Below, in pieces: positions 36,938 through 48,043 of a stretch of 64,000 bases of DNA (positions are counted from its first letter, which is position 1; the number at the start of each line of letters is the position of its first letter). Source of the DNA: Paracoccus beibuensis (lineage in GTDB: Bacteria; Pseudomonadota; Alphaproteobacteria; Rhodobacterales; Rhodobacteraceae); the NCBI RefSeq assembly GCF_026162625.1, contig NZ_JAOTBD010000001.1:1-64000 (forward strand), given 5' to 3'. The position numbers were made by a program, and so were the translations under genes. The notes below the pieces were generated by a model, which did no database searches, was not told the origin of the DNA, and saw nothing but the letters and a program-made list of their open reading frames with translations.

Positions 36938-37252
36938 ATGCCTTGGATCCTGCTGTCCTTGGCCGGTTTGCTGGAAGTTGTCTGGGCGGTTGCGATGAAG
37001 CAGTCGCAGGGGTTCACCCGGATGTGGCCGACCTTGATCATGATGGTCGGGATGATCGGGTCGTTCTGGCTGCTGGCGCTGGCGATGCGCAGCCTGCCGC
37101 TCGGGACGGCCTATACCGTCTGGACTGGGATCGGCGCGGTCGGCGGCTTTATGATCGGCATCGCGTTCCTGGGCGAGCCGATTACGCCGCTGCGGCTTCT
37201 GGCGGCGGGGCTGATCGTCGCCGGCATCCTGACGATGAAGCTGGCGTCCTGA
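36938..37252 (+). CDS. gdx: Guanidinium exporter of the SMR family
   Basis: A 104-residue four-helix SMR protein formerly called SugE. The conserved Glu of helix 1 is in LAGLLEVVWAVAMKQS (about residue 13). The motif SLPLGTAYTVWTGIGAVGG in helix 3 is typical of the Gdx subclass, not EmrE. It works as a dual-topology dimer exchanging guanidinium for protons. ATG 36938 sits seven bases after the riboswitch-controlled AAGGAGG, which decides the start. Confidence 0.93.
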   Translation: MPWILLSLAGLLEVVWAVAMKQSQGFTRMWPTLIMMVGMIGSFWLLALAMRSLPLGTAYTVWTGIGAVGGFMIGIAFLGEPITPLRLLAAGLIVAGILTMKLAS

Positions 37253-37283
37253 CCGCAGACCAGGCGATTGCGTCCCGCGACGG

Positions 37284-37305
37284 CCGGGGGCGCTGCGCCC
37301 CCCGG
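37284..37305 (+). terminator. GC-rich hairpin after gdx
   Basis: CCGGGGGCG and CGCCCCCCGG pair over a CTG loop with one bulged C, 31 bases after the gdx stop. A run ACCCCCC follows instead of a T tract. This hairpin-plus-C-run arrangement is a common intergenic element in related bacteria. It may end transcription before ilvD. Confidence 0.45.
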
Positions 37306-37423
37306 ACCCCCCGCGCGTCGCTTTCGGGGTCCCTGACAGAAAACCACCGACAGCGTGTTGCGGGGGCAATTTCCTTTCGGCGCGGGTAGTGCTAAACGCA
37401 ATGCCAGCCAAAGGAGATCAGCC

Positions 37424-39262
37424 ATGCCCGCCTATCGCTCCCGCACAACCACCCACGGTCGCAACATGGCAGGCGCGCGCGGTCTGTGGCGCGCGACGGG
37501 CGTCAAGGACAGCGACTTCGGCAAGCCGATCATCGCCATCGTCAACAGCTTCACTCAGTTCGTGCCGGGCCATGTCCACCTGAAGGACCTGGGCCAGCTG
37601 GTCGCCCGGGAGGTCGAGGCGGCGGGCGGCATCGCCAAGGAATTCAATACCATCGCCGTCGACGACGGTATCGCCATGGGCCACGACGGGATGCTCTATT
37701 CGCTGCCCTCGCGCGAAATCATCGCCGATTCGGTCGAATACATGGTGAATGCCCATTGCGCCGACGCGATGGTCTGCATCAGCAATTGTGACAAGATCAC
37801 GCCGGGCATGCTGATGGCATCGCTGCGGCTGAATATCCCCACCGTGTTCGTGTCGGGCGGCCCGATGGAGGCAGGCAAGGTCGTCCTGCAGGACGGCAAG
37901 GTGAAGGCGCTGGACCTGGTCGATGCCATGGTCGCGGCGGCCGATGATTCGGTCTCGGACGCCGATGTCGAGGCGATCGAGCGGTCGGCCTGCCCGACCT
38001 GCGGGTCCTGTTCGGGCATGTTCACGGCCAACTCGATGAACTGCCTGACCGAGGCCCTGGGCCTGTCGCTGCCGGGCAACGGCTCGACCCTGGCGACCCA
38101 TGCCGACCGCAAGCGGCTGTTCGTCGAGGCGGGGCACCTGATCGTGGATCTGGCGCGGCGGTATTACGAGGGCGACGACACGTCGGTCCTGCCACGCAAC
38201 GTGGCCAGCTTCGCGGCCTTCGAGAACGCGATGACGCTGGACATCGCCATGGGCGGGTCCACGAACACGGTGCTGCACCTGCTGGCCGCGGCGCATGAGG
38301 CGCAGATCGACTTCACCATGTCCGACATCGACCGGCTGTCGCGCAAGGTACCGGTCCTGTGCAAGGTCGCGCCCGCCAAGGCCGACGTCCATATGGAGGA
38401 CGTGCACCGTGCCGGCGGCATCATGGCGATCCTAGGGCAGTTGGACCGGGCGGGGCTGCTGGATACCTCCGTGGGCAGCGTCCATTCCGGCACGCTGGCG
38501 CAGGCGCTGGACCGGTGGGACGTGTCGCGCACCGAGGCGGCGTCGGTCCATGATTTTTTCCGGGCCGCTCCGGGCGGGGTGCCGACGCAGACGGCCTTTT
38601 CGCAGGATCGCCGCTATGACGACGTGGATCTGGATCGCGCGACCGGGGTGATCCGCAGCGCCGAACATTCGTTCAGCAAGGACGGCGGCTTAGCGGTGCT
38701 TTACGGCAACCTTGCCGAGGACGGCTGCATCGTGAAGACGGCAGGCGTTGATGAATCGATCCTGACCTTTGAAGGTCCGGCCCATATCTTCGAAAGCCAG
38801 GACGACAGCGTCAGCGCCATCCTGACCGGCAAGGTGAAACCCGGAGAGGTCGTGCTGATCCGTTACGAAGGTCCGCGCGGCGGGCCCGGCATGCAGGAGA
38901 TGCTGTACCCGACCAGCTATCTGAAATCGAAGGGGCTGGGCAAGGAATGCGCGCTGGTCACGGACGGGCGCTTCTCGGGCGGCTCGTCGGGGCTGTCGAT
39001 CGGCCATGTCTCGCCCGAGGCGGCCGAGGGCGGCACCATCGGCCTGGTGGAACAGGGCGACCTGATCCGCATCGACATCCCCAACCGCAAGATCGAGCTG
39101 GTCGTGGACGACGCCACCCTGGCCGCCCGCCGCGAACAGCGCGAGGCGGAAGGCTGGAAGCCCGCCAAGCCGCGCCAGCGCAAGGTCTCGACCGCGCTGC
39201 GGGCCTATGCGGCCATGACCACCAGCGCCGCCAAGGGCGCGGTGCGCGTCATTCCCGACTGA
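37424..39262 (+). CDS. ilvD: Dihydroxy-acid dehydratase
   Basis: A 612-residue iron-sulfur dehydratase of valine, isoleucine and leucine synthesis. Cluster cysteines lie in [12 protein letters not shown] (about 119-130) and [20 protein letters not shown] (about 190-210). [20 protein letters not shown] is the C-terminal catalytic signature. A CAAAGGAGATC ribosome site precedes ATG 37424. It is followed six bases later by a transporter gene, probably co-transcribed. Confidence 0.97.
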   Translation: MPAYRSRTTTHGRNMAGARGLWRATGVKDSDFGKPIIAIVNSFTQFVPGHVHLKDLGQLVAREVEAAGGIAKEFNTIAVDDGIAMGHDGMLYSLPSREIIADSVEYMVNAHCADAMVCISNCDKITPGMLMASLRLNIPTVFVSGGPMEAGKVVLQDGKVKALDLVDAMVAAADDSVSDADVEAIERSACPTCGSCSGMFTANSMNCLTEALGLSLPGNGSTLATHADRKRLFVEAGHLIVDLARRYYEGDDTSVLPRNVASFAAFENAMTLDIAMGGSTNTVLHLLAAAHEAQIDFTMSDIDRLSRKVPVLCKVAPAKADVHMEDVHRAGGIMAILGQLDRAGLLDTSVGSVHSGTLAQALDRWDVSRTEAASVHDFFRAAPGGVPTQTAFSQDRRYDDVDLDRATGVIRSAEHSFSKDGGLAVLYGNLAEDGCIVKTAGVDESILTFEGPAHIFESQDDSVSAILTGKVKPGEVVLIRYEGPRGGPGMQEMLYPTSYLKSKGLGKECALVTDGRFSGGSSGLSIGHVSPEAAEGGTIGLVEQGDLIRIDIPNRKIELVVDDATLAARREQREAEGWKPAKPRQRKVSTALRAYAAMTTSAAKGAVRVIPD

Positions 39263-39268
39263 TCGGGC

Positions 39269-40153
39269 GTGACGCCGAAGGATCATCCCGCGCTTGGCAT
39301 GGGCATCATGGCGCTGGCCATGCTGCTTCTGCCGATGGGTGACGCGATCACCAAGGCGCTGACCGCCGTCGCCCCGCCCTTCGAGGTGACGGTCTGGCGC
39401 GCCACCGCGCAGGCGCTGTGGTTCGTGCCCGTGGCGCTGATCCTGCGCCGCCGCTTGGGCGGGCCGCTGATGACGCGGGCGGCGGCGCTGTCGGGGGCCT
39501 GTCTGATCGGCGTGTCGTTCTGCCTGATTTCGGCCTTCCAGCAGATGCCGATCGCGACGGCCATCGCGATCTTCTTCCTTGAACCGCTGCTGCTGACCCT
39601 GCTGGCCGGGCCGCTGCTGGGCGAGGTTCCGGGCCCCCGCCGCCTGGCCGCGGTAGGAGTGGGCCTGATCGGCGCGCTGGTCGTGATCAGGCCGAACTTT
39701 GCCGTCTATGGGCCGGTGACGCTGATGCCGGTTCTTGCGGCGCTGCTTTATGCGATGAACGTCGTAGTCATGCGCAGCGCCACGCGTCGGCAGTCGGCGC
39801 TGAGCCTGCAGATCGGCGCGGCCGCCTGTGCCGCGATGCTGGGGCTGGCGGCGCTGACCGGGGCTTGGGTCATGGGCCGTGCGCCCGCCAGCCTGATGCA
39901 GGCGCCGGGTTGGGCGCAGTTCGCCATCATCGGCGCCGGTGCCTTGGCAGCGGTGACCTTCTTGGCGATTACGCAGGCCTTTTCACTGGCCGAGGCCAGC
40001 ATGCTGGCCCCGCTGCAATACCTGGAGATCGTGGGCGCGACCCTGATCGGCTGGATGGCCTTCGGCGACCTGCCCGACCGCTGGACATGGCTCGGCACGG
40101 CGATCATCCTGTCGGCCGGGCTTTACGTCTGGCACCGGGAACGGCGCGCCTAG
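39269..40153 (+). CDS. EamA/DMT-superfamily transporter
   Basis: A 294-residue ten-helix transporter with two EamA repeats (GMGIMALAMLLLPMGDAITK at the start; AEASMLAPLQYLEIVGATLI in the second repeat). GTG 39269 lies six bases after the ilvD stop, so it is likely in the ilvD transcript and might export amino acids or related metabolites; that is inference. Its 3' end overlaps the convergent Lrp gene by four bases. Confidence 0.85.
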   Translation: MTPKDHPALGMGIMALAMLLLPMGDAITKALTAVAPPFEVTVWRATAQALWFVPVALILRRRLGGPLMTRAAALSGACLIGVSFCLISAFQQMPIATAIAIFFLEPLLLTLLAGPLLGEVPGPRRLAAVGVGLIGALVVIRPNFAVYGPVTLMPVLAALLYAMNVVVMRSATRRQSALSLQIGAAACAAMLGLAALTGAWVMGRAPASLMQAPGWAQFAIIGAGALAAVTFLAITQAFSLAEASMLAPLQYLEIVGATLIGWMAFGDLPDRWTWLGTAIILSAGLYVWHRERRA

Positions 40154-40604
40154 CCCAGGGGGCCGGGCCGGCGTTCCTCGGACAGCATCACGTTCGCCTC
40201 GACCTGACCGACGCCGGGCAGGGTCATGATCCGGCGGCGCAGGATGCGCTCGAAATCGCTGATGTCGCGGGCGGTGATCCGCAGGCGATAGTCGAACTGC
40301 CCCAGAACGTGCTGGACCAGTTGAACCTCGGGGATGGCGGTCACGGCACGCTCGAAATCCTCCAGCCCGGTGCGGCCCTTGGCGGCCAGCTTGATGCCCA
40401 GAAAGACGCTGACCCCAAAGCCAAGCGCGGCGTGGTCCAGCACCACCCGTCGCCCCGCGATCACGCCCTGGTCCGTCAGCCGCTTGATTCGACGCCAGGC
40501 GGCAGGCTGGCCGATGCCCACGGCGCGGCCGATCTCGGCGGCGCTGCGGGTCGCATCCTGCGCCAGCAGCCGCAGGATCGACAGGTCGGTGGTGTCGAGA
40601 TCGG

Positions 40605-40608
<4 letters not shown>
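40150..40608 (-). CDS. Lrp/AsnC-family regulator (second of a pair)
   Basis: A 152-residue Lrp protein. The helix-turn-helix is DLSILRLLAQDATRSAAEIG then VGIGQPAAWRRIKRL. The RAM domain includes SVFLGIKLAAKGRTGLEDFE and QHVLGQFDYRLRITARD. GTG 40608 overlaps the stop of the upstream Lrp gene (GTGA), so the two are translationally coupled and probably form heteromers. The pair is divergent from ilvC. Confidence 0.9.
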
Positions 40609-42210
<1,602 letters not shown>

Positions 42211-42225
42211 TCGGCGAAACTGGAA

Positions 42226-42252
42226 GCGCCGGGGGCTGTCGGCCCCCGGCGC
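42226..42252 (+). terminator. Terminator-like hairpin after ilvC
   Basis: GCGCCGGGGGC and GCCCCCGGCGC pair perfectly over eleven bases around a TGTCG loop, 16 bases past the ilvC stop. No T tract follows (AATCGAAC), so termination efficiency is uncertain. Confidence 0.55.
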
Positions 42253-42303
42253 AATCGAACGAAGGTAGGTGATCCAAGGTCATCCTCCTTGCCCTGCCAT
42301 CCC

Positions 42304-43158
42304 TTACAGCTTGTCCTGCGTGCGCGTCTGGAAGTCCGACGCGTCATGGCGTTCATGAAGCTGCTTGGACGGATCGCCGGATGTGGCATTGACCATGATC
42401 CCGCGCTGGACCGCTGGACGGGCCGCCACCTCGGCCTGCCAGCGGTGCAGGTTCTTGTAGCTCTCAGCGTCAAGGAAGGTCGCGGCGTCGCCATAGGCCC
42501 CGCCTGTGATCAGCCGTCCGTACCAAGGCCAGATCGCCATGTCGGCAATGGAATAGTCTTCGCCCGCGACGAAGCGCGTCTCGGCCAGGCGCTTGTCCAG
42601 CAGGTCCAGCTGGCGCTTGACCTCCATCGTGAAGCGGTCGATCGCGTATTCGATCTTGTTGGGCGCGTAGGCATAGAAATGCCCGAACCCGCCACCCAGA
42701 TAGGGGCCCGCGCCCATCTGCCAGAACAGCCAGTTCAGCGTCTCGGTCCGCGCGGCGGGATCGGTCGGCAGGAAAGCCCCGAACTTTTCCGCCAGGTAGA
42801 GCAGGATCGAGCCCGATTCAAAGACGCGGCGCGGCGGACTGGTCGCGTGGTCCATCAGCGCCGGGATCTTGCTGTTCGGGTTCACGGCCACGAAGCCGCT
42901 GCCGAACTGGTCCCCTTCGCCGATGCGGATCAGCCAGGCATCATACTCCGCGTCATGACCGGCTTCGAGCAGCTCTTCGAGCATGATCGTCGCCTTCTGT
43001 CCGTTCGGCGTCGCCTGGGAATAAAGCTGCAGGGGGTGCTTGCCAACGGGCAGATCCCGATCGAATTGCGCACCGGCGGTCGGCTTGTTGATGCTGGCGA
43101 ACTTGCCGCCGTTTTCCTTGTTCGGAGTCCAGACCTTGGGCGGAACGTAGTCGTTCAT
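42304..43158 (-). CDS. yghU: Glutathione S-transferase-like disulfide-bond oxidoreductase
   Basis: A 284-residue YghU-type protein (nu class). The start DYVPPKVWTPNKENGGKFAS and the motif INKPTAGAQFDRDLPVGKHP are diagnostic. The thioredoxin-fold part runs PLQLYSQATPNGQKATIMLE, and the helical GST domain contains FGHFYAYAPNKIEYAIDRF. YghU has glutathione-dependent disulfide-reductase activity. It converges on ilvC. Confidence 0.92.
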   Translation of the reverse strand: MNDYVPPKVWTPNKENGGKFASINKPTAGAQFDRDLPVGKHPLQLYSQATPNGQKATIMLEELLEAGHDAEYDAWLIRIGEGDQFGSGFVAVNPNSKIPALMDHATSPPRRVFESGSILLYLAEKFGAFLPTDPAARTETLNWLFWQMGAGPYLGGGFGHFYAYAPNKIEYAIDRFTMEVKRQLDLLDKRLAETRFVAGEDYSIADMAIWPWYGRLITGGAYGDAATFLDAESYKNLHRWQAEVAARPAVQRGIMVNATSGDPSKQLHERHDASDFQTRTQDKL

Positions 43159-43265
43159 GAGGAGATCCTGTCATTGCCTTTCCTTCCAAGATGTGAACGC
43201 CCCTGCCGAACATCAACCCGAAAACGGGCTTTGCAGATGTTCCCTGTCCGTTCTAAAATGTCGCT

Positions 43266-44345
43266 ATGCTTCCGCCCCGCAACCCCGACCAGCGCCTGAA
43301 GGCCCGTGGTGCCGACACCCGCCCCGAGGGCCGGTTCGAGGTCGAGCGCCGCGTCCGTGAAAGCGACGGCTGGGACATCCCCGAGGATGAGAGCCTGGTG
43401 CGTACCGTGGTGACGGCCGAGCGGCCTCGCAGCATCATCACCCGCAACACCTCGCCCGATATCGGCTTCGACCGGTCGATCAACCCCTATCGCGGCTGCG
43501 AACACGGGTGCATCTATTGCTATGCCCGGCCCAGCCACGCCTACCTGGGCCTCTCTCCCGGCCTGGATTTCGAAACGAAGATCACCGCCAAGCCCGACGC
43601 GCCGGAATTGCTGGCACGGGAACTGGCGCGCCCGTCCTATCGTCCGGCCCCCATCGCACTTGGGACCAACACCGACCCCTATCAGCCGGTCGAGGCGAAG
43701 CTGGCGATCATGCCCGGCATCCTGCGGGTGCTGCGGGACTGGAACCATCCGGTGACGCTGGTCACCCGAGGCTCGACCGTATTGCGGGACCTGGACCTTT
43801 GGGCCGAGATGGCGGCCCGGGACCAGGCGGCGGTCGGGGTCAGCGTGACGACGCTGGACGCCGACCTTGCCCGCCAGCTGGAGCCGAGGGCGCCCGCACC
43901 GTCCACCCGGCTGCGGATGATCCGCGATCTGGCACGTGCGGGCGTTCCCGTCCGCGTCATGGTCGCCCCGGTGATCCCCGTCCTGACCGAGCCCGAGATC
44001 GAGCGCATCCTGTCCGCCGCGGCCGAGGCTGGCGCCACCACCGCCAGCATGATCCCGCTGCGGTTGCCCTACGAGGTCGCGCCCCTTTTCCGCGACTGGC
44101 TGGAGCGGCACCGTCCGGGGATGGCCGCGCATGTCATGAACCGGGTGCAGGCGATGCGCGGCGGTCGCGACAACGACCCGCGCTTCGGCCACCGCTTCAA
44201 GGGCGAGGGGATCGAGGCGCAACTGGCGCTGCAGCGGTTCCGTCTGGCGCGCAAGCGGCTTGGCTACCGCGAGGGCAGCCCGGCGCTGGACTGCTCTCGC
44301 TTCGGGCCGCCGCCGCGCGCCGGCGACCAGCTGTCGCTGTTCTAG
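43266..44345 (+). CDS. PA0069-family radical SAM protein
   Basis: A 359-residue radical SAM enzyme. The cluster motif C-x3-C-x2-C is GCEHGCIYCYARPSHAYLGL (about residues 79-98). This follows the INPYRGCEHG signature shared with spore photoproduct lyase-like proteins. The N-terminus carries TRPEGRFEVERRV, typical of the PA0069 family. The reaction is unknown. ATG 43266 opens 107 bases from divergent yghU. It converges on the methyltransferase by four bases. Confidence 0.9.
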   Translation: MLPPRNPDQRLKARGADTRPEGRFEVERRVRESDGWDIPEDESLVRTVVTAERPRSIITRNTSPDIGFDRSINPYRGCEHGCIYCYARPSHAYLGLSPGLDFETKITAKPDAPELLARELARPSYRPAPIALGTNTDPYQPVEAKLAIMPGILRVLRDWNHPVTLVTRGSTVLRDLDLWAEMAARDQAAVGVSVTTLDADLARQLEPRAPAPSTRLRMIRDLARAGVPVRVMVAPVIPVLTEPEIERILSAAAEAGATTASMIPLRLPYEVAPLFRDWLERHRPGMAAHVMNRVQAMRGGRDNDPRFGHRFKGEGIEAQLALQRFRLARKRLGYREGSPALDCSRFGPPPRAGDQLSLF

Positions 44346-45331
44346 TGGCGAAGGCCGATGGTCAGCCCGTCGCCGCCGCCGGCGCTGCTGAAGGCGCCAA
44401 GCCGGGCGGTGATCTGGTCCAGTGACGGGCGCGGACCCTTGGGCCGCGTCTCCAGCGCCTCGCGCATGGCGCGCAGATGTTCGGGCATCGTCCCGCAGCA
44501 GCCGCCGATCACCCGCACGCCCATGTCACGGGCCAGACACGCATAGTCGGCCATCAGGTCAGGTGTGCCGTCATAGTGGATGTGGCCGTCCTGCAGGTGC
44601 GGAACGCCGGCATTGCCCTTGGCGATGATCGGCCGTTCGTTGCCCGAGGCCACGAAACCCGCGATGGTGCGTAAAAGGTCCGACACGCCCACGCCGCAAT
44701 TGGCGCCATAGGCGACCGGCGGGTTTGGAAGACGCTCGACCGCGGCCGAAAGCTGCGGCGGCGTCGCGCCCATGATGGTGCGGCCGGCGGTGTCGAAGCT
44801 GAGACTGCCGCACCAGGCCATGCCGGTCAGGCGCGCGGCTTCGGCTGCGGCGCGCAGTTCCTCGACTGAGGACAGCGTCTCGACCCACAGGATGTCCGCG
44901 CCGCCATCGCGCAGCCCCTCGGCCTGTTCGTGGAACATCTCGACCGCGCGGGCATGGGTCAGGCCGCCGACGGGGGCCATGATCTCTCCGATCGGGCCGA
45001 TGCTGCCGGCAACGACGACCGACCGGCCGGAACGGTCGGCCTCGTCGCGGCCGATTTCTGCGGCCAGACGGTTCAGTTCGGCCACGCGGTGGCTGGCGTC
45101 GTGCAGGCGCAGGCGGCTGGCGTTTGCGCTGAAGCTGTTGGTCAGGAACAGGTCGGACCCGGCCTCGATCGCGCTGCGATAGAGCACGGCGATGCGGTCG
45201 GGGTGGCTGGCGTTCCAGAGTTCCGGTGGCGTGCGTCCATCAAGGCCCATGTTGAACAGCGCGGTTCCGGTGGCCCCGTCCGCCAGGACGACGTCGCGCG
45301 TGGACAGCATCCGGCTTAGCGCGTCCGTCAT
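44342..45331 (-). CDS. Homocysteine S-methyltransferase family protein (betaine type)
   Basis: A 329-residue zinc enzyme of the MetH-N/BHMT fold. Zinc cysteines lie in YGANCGVGVSDLL (about residue 209) and VIGGCCGTMPEHLRAM (about residue 282). The N-terminal barrel begins LADGATGTALFNMGLDG. It moves a methyl group from a donor such as betaine or S-methylmethionine to homocysteine; the donor is not decidable here. ATG 45331 fits the family start. Confidence 0.88.
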   Translation of the reverse strand: MTDALSRMLSTRDVVLADGATGTALFNMGLDGRTPPELWNASHPDRIAVLYRSAIEAGSDLFLTNSFSANASRLRLHDASHRVAELNRLAAEIGRDEADRSGRSVVVAGSIGPIGEIMAPVGGLTHARAVEMFHEQAEGLRDGGADILWVETLSSVEELRAAAEAARLTGMAWCGSLSFDTAGRTIMGATPPQLSAAVERLPNPPVAYGANCGVGVSDLLRTIAGFVASGNERPIIAKGNAGVPHLQDGHIHYDGTPDLMADYACLARDMGVRVIGGCCGTMPEHLRAMREALETRPKGPRPSLDQITARLGAFSSAGGGDGLTIGLRH

Positions 45332-45440
45332 GTTCACGTCCCTTTCAGCCGGGCGGATAGACCCGGCATCGGCGGTTCCAATCATCAGGTCCATGTCGTC
45401 TTCGCTGTCCCGGGATCTCGGTTTGCAGATGAACGAACGG

Positions 45441-45466
45441 AAAACCGCGCCGGTTTCCCGGCGCGG
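45441..45466 (-). terminator. Rho-independent terminator of rpsF-rpsR-rplI
   Basis: On the minus strand, CCGCGCCGG and CCGGCGCGG pair perfectly over nine bases around a GAAA tetraloop, followed directly by TTTT. It lies 30 bases past the rplI stop. Confidence 0.85.
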
Positions 45467-45495
45467 CGAATTTTATCCGGTCCTGAAGGTCAGGA

Positions 45496-46080
45496 TCAGT
45501 TGCGGTCGTCGCCTTCGCCGTCATCGGCGCCGCCGATGTCGTCGAACAGCTCGGCGATCTCGAACTCGGCTTCGGCATCGGCTTCGGCGGCCAGATCCTG
45601 GATGGACTTGCCCTGCGCCTGCAGCTCGGCCTCTTCGGCAGAGCGCGCGACGTTCATGGTGATCGTCGCCTCGACTTCCGGGTGCAGCACGACGGTGACG
45701 TCATGCAGGCCCAGATCCTTGATCGGCGCGCGCAGGACGACCTGCTTGCGGTCGACGGTGAAGCCGGCATCGGTCGCGGCGTCGGCGGCGTCACGCGTGG
45801 TGACGGAACCGTAGAGCGCGCCCGAATCGGATGCCGAGCGGATGACCACGAAGGTCTGGCCGTCCAGCTTTTCGGCGATCTTCTGGGCCTCGCCCTTCGA
45901 TTCGGCGTTCTGGGTTTCCAGTTGGACCTTGCGGTTCTCGAACGATTTGATGTTCGCGTCCGAGGCGCGCAGCGCCTTGCCCTGCGGCAGCAGGAAGTTG
46001 CGGGCATAGCCTTGCTTGACGTTCACGACGTCGCCCATCTGGCCAAGCTTGGCCACGCGTTCCAGCAGGATGACTTGCAT
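45496..46080 (-). CDS. rplI: 50S ribosomal protein L9
   Basis: A 194-residue L9. The N-terminal RNA-binding domain begins [20 protein letters not shown] with the conserved [13 protein letters not shown] (about 24-36), then the connecting helix and C-terminal domain ([19 protein letters not shown]). It is about 45 residues longer than E. coli L9 through an acidic tail rich in Ala, Glu and Asp, as in other alphaproteobacteria. It is the last gene of the rpsF operon. Confidence 0.97.
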   Translation of the reverse strand: MQVILLERVAKLGQMGDVVNVKQGYARNFLLPQGKALRASDANIKSFENRKVQLETQNAESKGEAQKIAEKLDGQTFVVIRSASDSGALYGSVTTRDAADAATDAGFTVDRKQVVLRAPIKDLGLHDVTVVLHPEVEATITMNVARSAEEAELQAQGKSIQDLAAEADAEAEFEIAELFDDIGGADDGEGDDRN

Positions 46081-46093
46081 CTTTCAGGTCTCC

Positions 46094-46321
46094 TTACTTC
46101 ACGACATAGGGCAGCAGGGCGAGGAAGCGGGCGCGCTTGATCGCACGGGCCAGCTCGCGCTGCTTCTTGGCCGAAACGGCGGTGATGCGCGAGGGCACGA
46201 TCTTGCCGCGTTCGGAAATGTAACGCTGCAGCAGGCGCGTGTCCTTGTAGTCGATCGCCGGGGCATTCTCACCCGAGAACGGGCAGACCTTGCGGCGGCG
46301 GAAGAACGGTTTGTTCGCCAT
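46094..46321 (-). CDS. rpsR: 30S ribosomal protein S18
   Basis: A 75-residue S18. Conserved parts are [19 protein letters not shown] near the N-terminus and [20 protein letters not shown]. It pairs with S6 on the platform of the small subunit. It lies 13 bases after rpsF and 13 bases before rplI. Confidence 0.98.
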   Translation of the reverse strand: MANKPFFRRRKVCPFSGENAPAIDYKDTRLLQRYISERGKIVPSRITAVSAKKQRELARAIKRARFLALLPYVVK

Positions 46322-46334
46322 GGTTCAGATCCTC

Positions 46335-46766
46335 TCAGTTCCGCTCGCGGCGTTCGCCGCGGTCGCCGCCCCGGTCACCACGATCGCCGCGGTCGCCACG
46401 ATCACGGTCGCCACGCGGACGGTCGCCGCGGTCGCCACGCTCTTCGCGCTTCTGCATCTGGACCGAGGGGCCGTCCTGGTGTTCGTCGACGCGGATGGTC
46501 ATCACGCGCATGACGTCGTCATGCAGGCGGGCCAGACGCTCCATCTCCTGCACGGCGGCCGAGGGCGCATCTGAACGCAGGAAGGCGTAGTGGCCCTTGC
46601 GGTTCTTGTTGATCTTGTAGGCCAGGGTGCGCACGCCCCAGTATTCGTGGTCCACGACCTTGCCGCCATTATCGGCGAGAATGGTCGAGAAGTGTTCGAT
46701 CAGCCCTTCGGCCTGCGTGTTCGACAGGTCCTGGCGGGCGATCAGCACATGCTCGTACAGAGACAT
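46335..46766 (-). CDS. rpsF: 30S ribosomal protein S6 with RGD-repeat tail
   Basis: A 143-residue S6. The core ([40 protein letters not shown]) is normal. From about residue 108 there is a low-complexity extension of RGD/RDRGD repeats ([20 protein letters not shown]) ending GERRERN. Alphaproteobacterial S6 proteins often carry charged tails, but this one is notably repetitive in both DNA and protein. An AAAGGA site precedes the ATG. Confidence 0.97.
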   Translation of the reverse strand: MSLYEHVLIARQDLSNTQAEGLIEHFSTILADNGGKVVDHEYWGVRTLAYKINKNRKGHYAFLRSDAPSAAVQEMERLARLHDDVMRVMTIRVDEHQDGPSVQMQKREERGDRGDRPRGDRDRGDRGDRGDRGGDRGERRERN

Positions 46767-46984
46767 GGCGATCCTTTCGGTTTTCTGCGCATTTCATCGA
46801 CGGGCCGTCCCTTCCGCACCCGTCACGAGAGGCTGCGCCGTTACACAAGAAGCAGGCGGAAGGATAGGGTTCCATAGCAGCAAATCCTGCGGATGCAAGG
46901 TGATTCGCGGCGGGCGGCACCCGTCGGCACTTGCGGCGGATCGGGGCTGCGGGCAGTCTGCGGCGGCGACAGGGAGGGAACGGC

Positions 46985-47947
46985 ATGGCGCTGGAAGACG
47001 CGAAGACCCAGGTGGATCAGGCGTTCACGCGGCAAGAGCTGCGGGGCCTGTCCTTCGAGAACGCCTTCGGCGGCGCCACCAGCTTTCTGCGCCGTCGCTA
47101 TACCAAGGACCTCGCGGGCGTCGACGTGGCGGTGACGGGCATCCCGTTCGACCAGGCGGTGACGCACCGCCCCGGCACAAGGTTCGGGCCGCGCGCCATC
47201 CGCGAGGCGTCGGCCCTGCAGGCGTTCGACGCGCCCTATGGCTGGGGCTATGACCCGCTCTCGGTTCTGGACGTGGTCGACTGCGGTGATATGGCCTTCG
47301 ACTATGCCGACACGCGCGGGGTGCCGGGCCGGATCGAGGCGCATCTTGGGGCGATCCTCGATGCCGGGGCGGCGCCGGTCACGCTGGGGGGCGATCACTC
47401 GATCACGCTGCCGATCCTGCGGGCCGTGGCGGCGCGGCGGGGGCCGGTGGCGCTGATCCAGTTCGACGCTCATTCCGACACCTGGGCGGACGACGATCCC
47501 GACCGGATCGACCACGGAACGTTTCTTTACAAGGCGATCCGGCAGGGGCTCGTCGATCCTGCCGCCAGCGTGTCGGTAGGGATCAGGACGGACAATCCCG
47601 ACACCCTGGGGGTGATGATCCTCGACGCGGCCTCGGTCCACCGGGACGGGGTGGATGCGACGCTGGCGCGGGTGCGCAAGGTCGTGGGCGACCGCCCGGT
47701 CTATGTCACCTTCGACATCGACGCCCTGGACCCAGCCTTTGCGCCGGGAACGGGCACGCCGGTCTGGGGCGGGCTGGCCAGCTGGCAGGCCGCGGCCCTG
47801 CTGCGCGGGCTGGCCGGGGTGGATTTGATCGGCGGCGACGTGGTCGAGGTCTCTCCGCCCTATGACACGACGGGCGCCACGGCCATCGCCGGGGCGCATG
47901 TGGCGGTCGAGCTGATCGCGTTGCTGGGCTGGAACCGCCGTGGCTGA
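46985..47947 (+). CDS. speB: Agmatinase (ureohydrolase family)
   Basis: A 320-residue binuclear manganese ureohydrolase. Metal ligands are complete: LGGDHSITLPI (His), IQFDAHSDTW (Asp-His-Asp) and VTFDIDALDPAFAPGTGTP (two Asp). RPGTRFGPRAIREAS is the usual N-terminal signature. Agmatinase converts agmatine to putrescine and urea. Related guanidino-hydrolases look alike, so the exact substrate is inferred. ATG 46985 follows a GGGAGGG site. It is divergent from rpsF. Confidence 0.88.
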   Translation: MALEDAKTQVDQAFTRQELRGLSFENAFGGATSFLRRRYTKDLAGVDVAVTGIPFDQAVTHRPGTRFGPRAIREASALQAFDAPYGWGYDPLSVLDVVDCGDMAFDYADTRGVPGRIEAHLGAILDAGAAPVTLGGDHSITLPILRAVAARRGPVALIQFDAHSDTWADDDPDRIDHGTFLYKAIRQGLVDPAASVSVGIRTDNPDTLGVMILDAASVHRDGVDATLARVRKVVGDRPVYVTFDIDALDPAFAPGTGTPVWGGLASWQAAALLRGLAGVDLIGGDVVEVSPPYDTTGATAIAGAHVAVELIALLGWNRRG

Positions 47948-48043
47948 ATTGCGCGGGGGTATATCGCGCGGGGTTGGTGTTTTCGGACGGAAGAACGTGG
48001 CGGGCGGCTTGTCCTGCCGCGGGGTCGGGGGTATGGCGCGATC

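Noticed and set aside
46335..46440. CRISPR-like short repeats
   Set aside because: The repeats are 9-12 bases, in frame, without spacers, and encode the S6 tail.
46985..47947. Ureohydrolase as a guanidine hydrolase working with the gdx exporter
   Set aside because: It is 10 kb away, has no guanidine riboswitch and lacks the nickel-chaperone partners expected for guanidinase.
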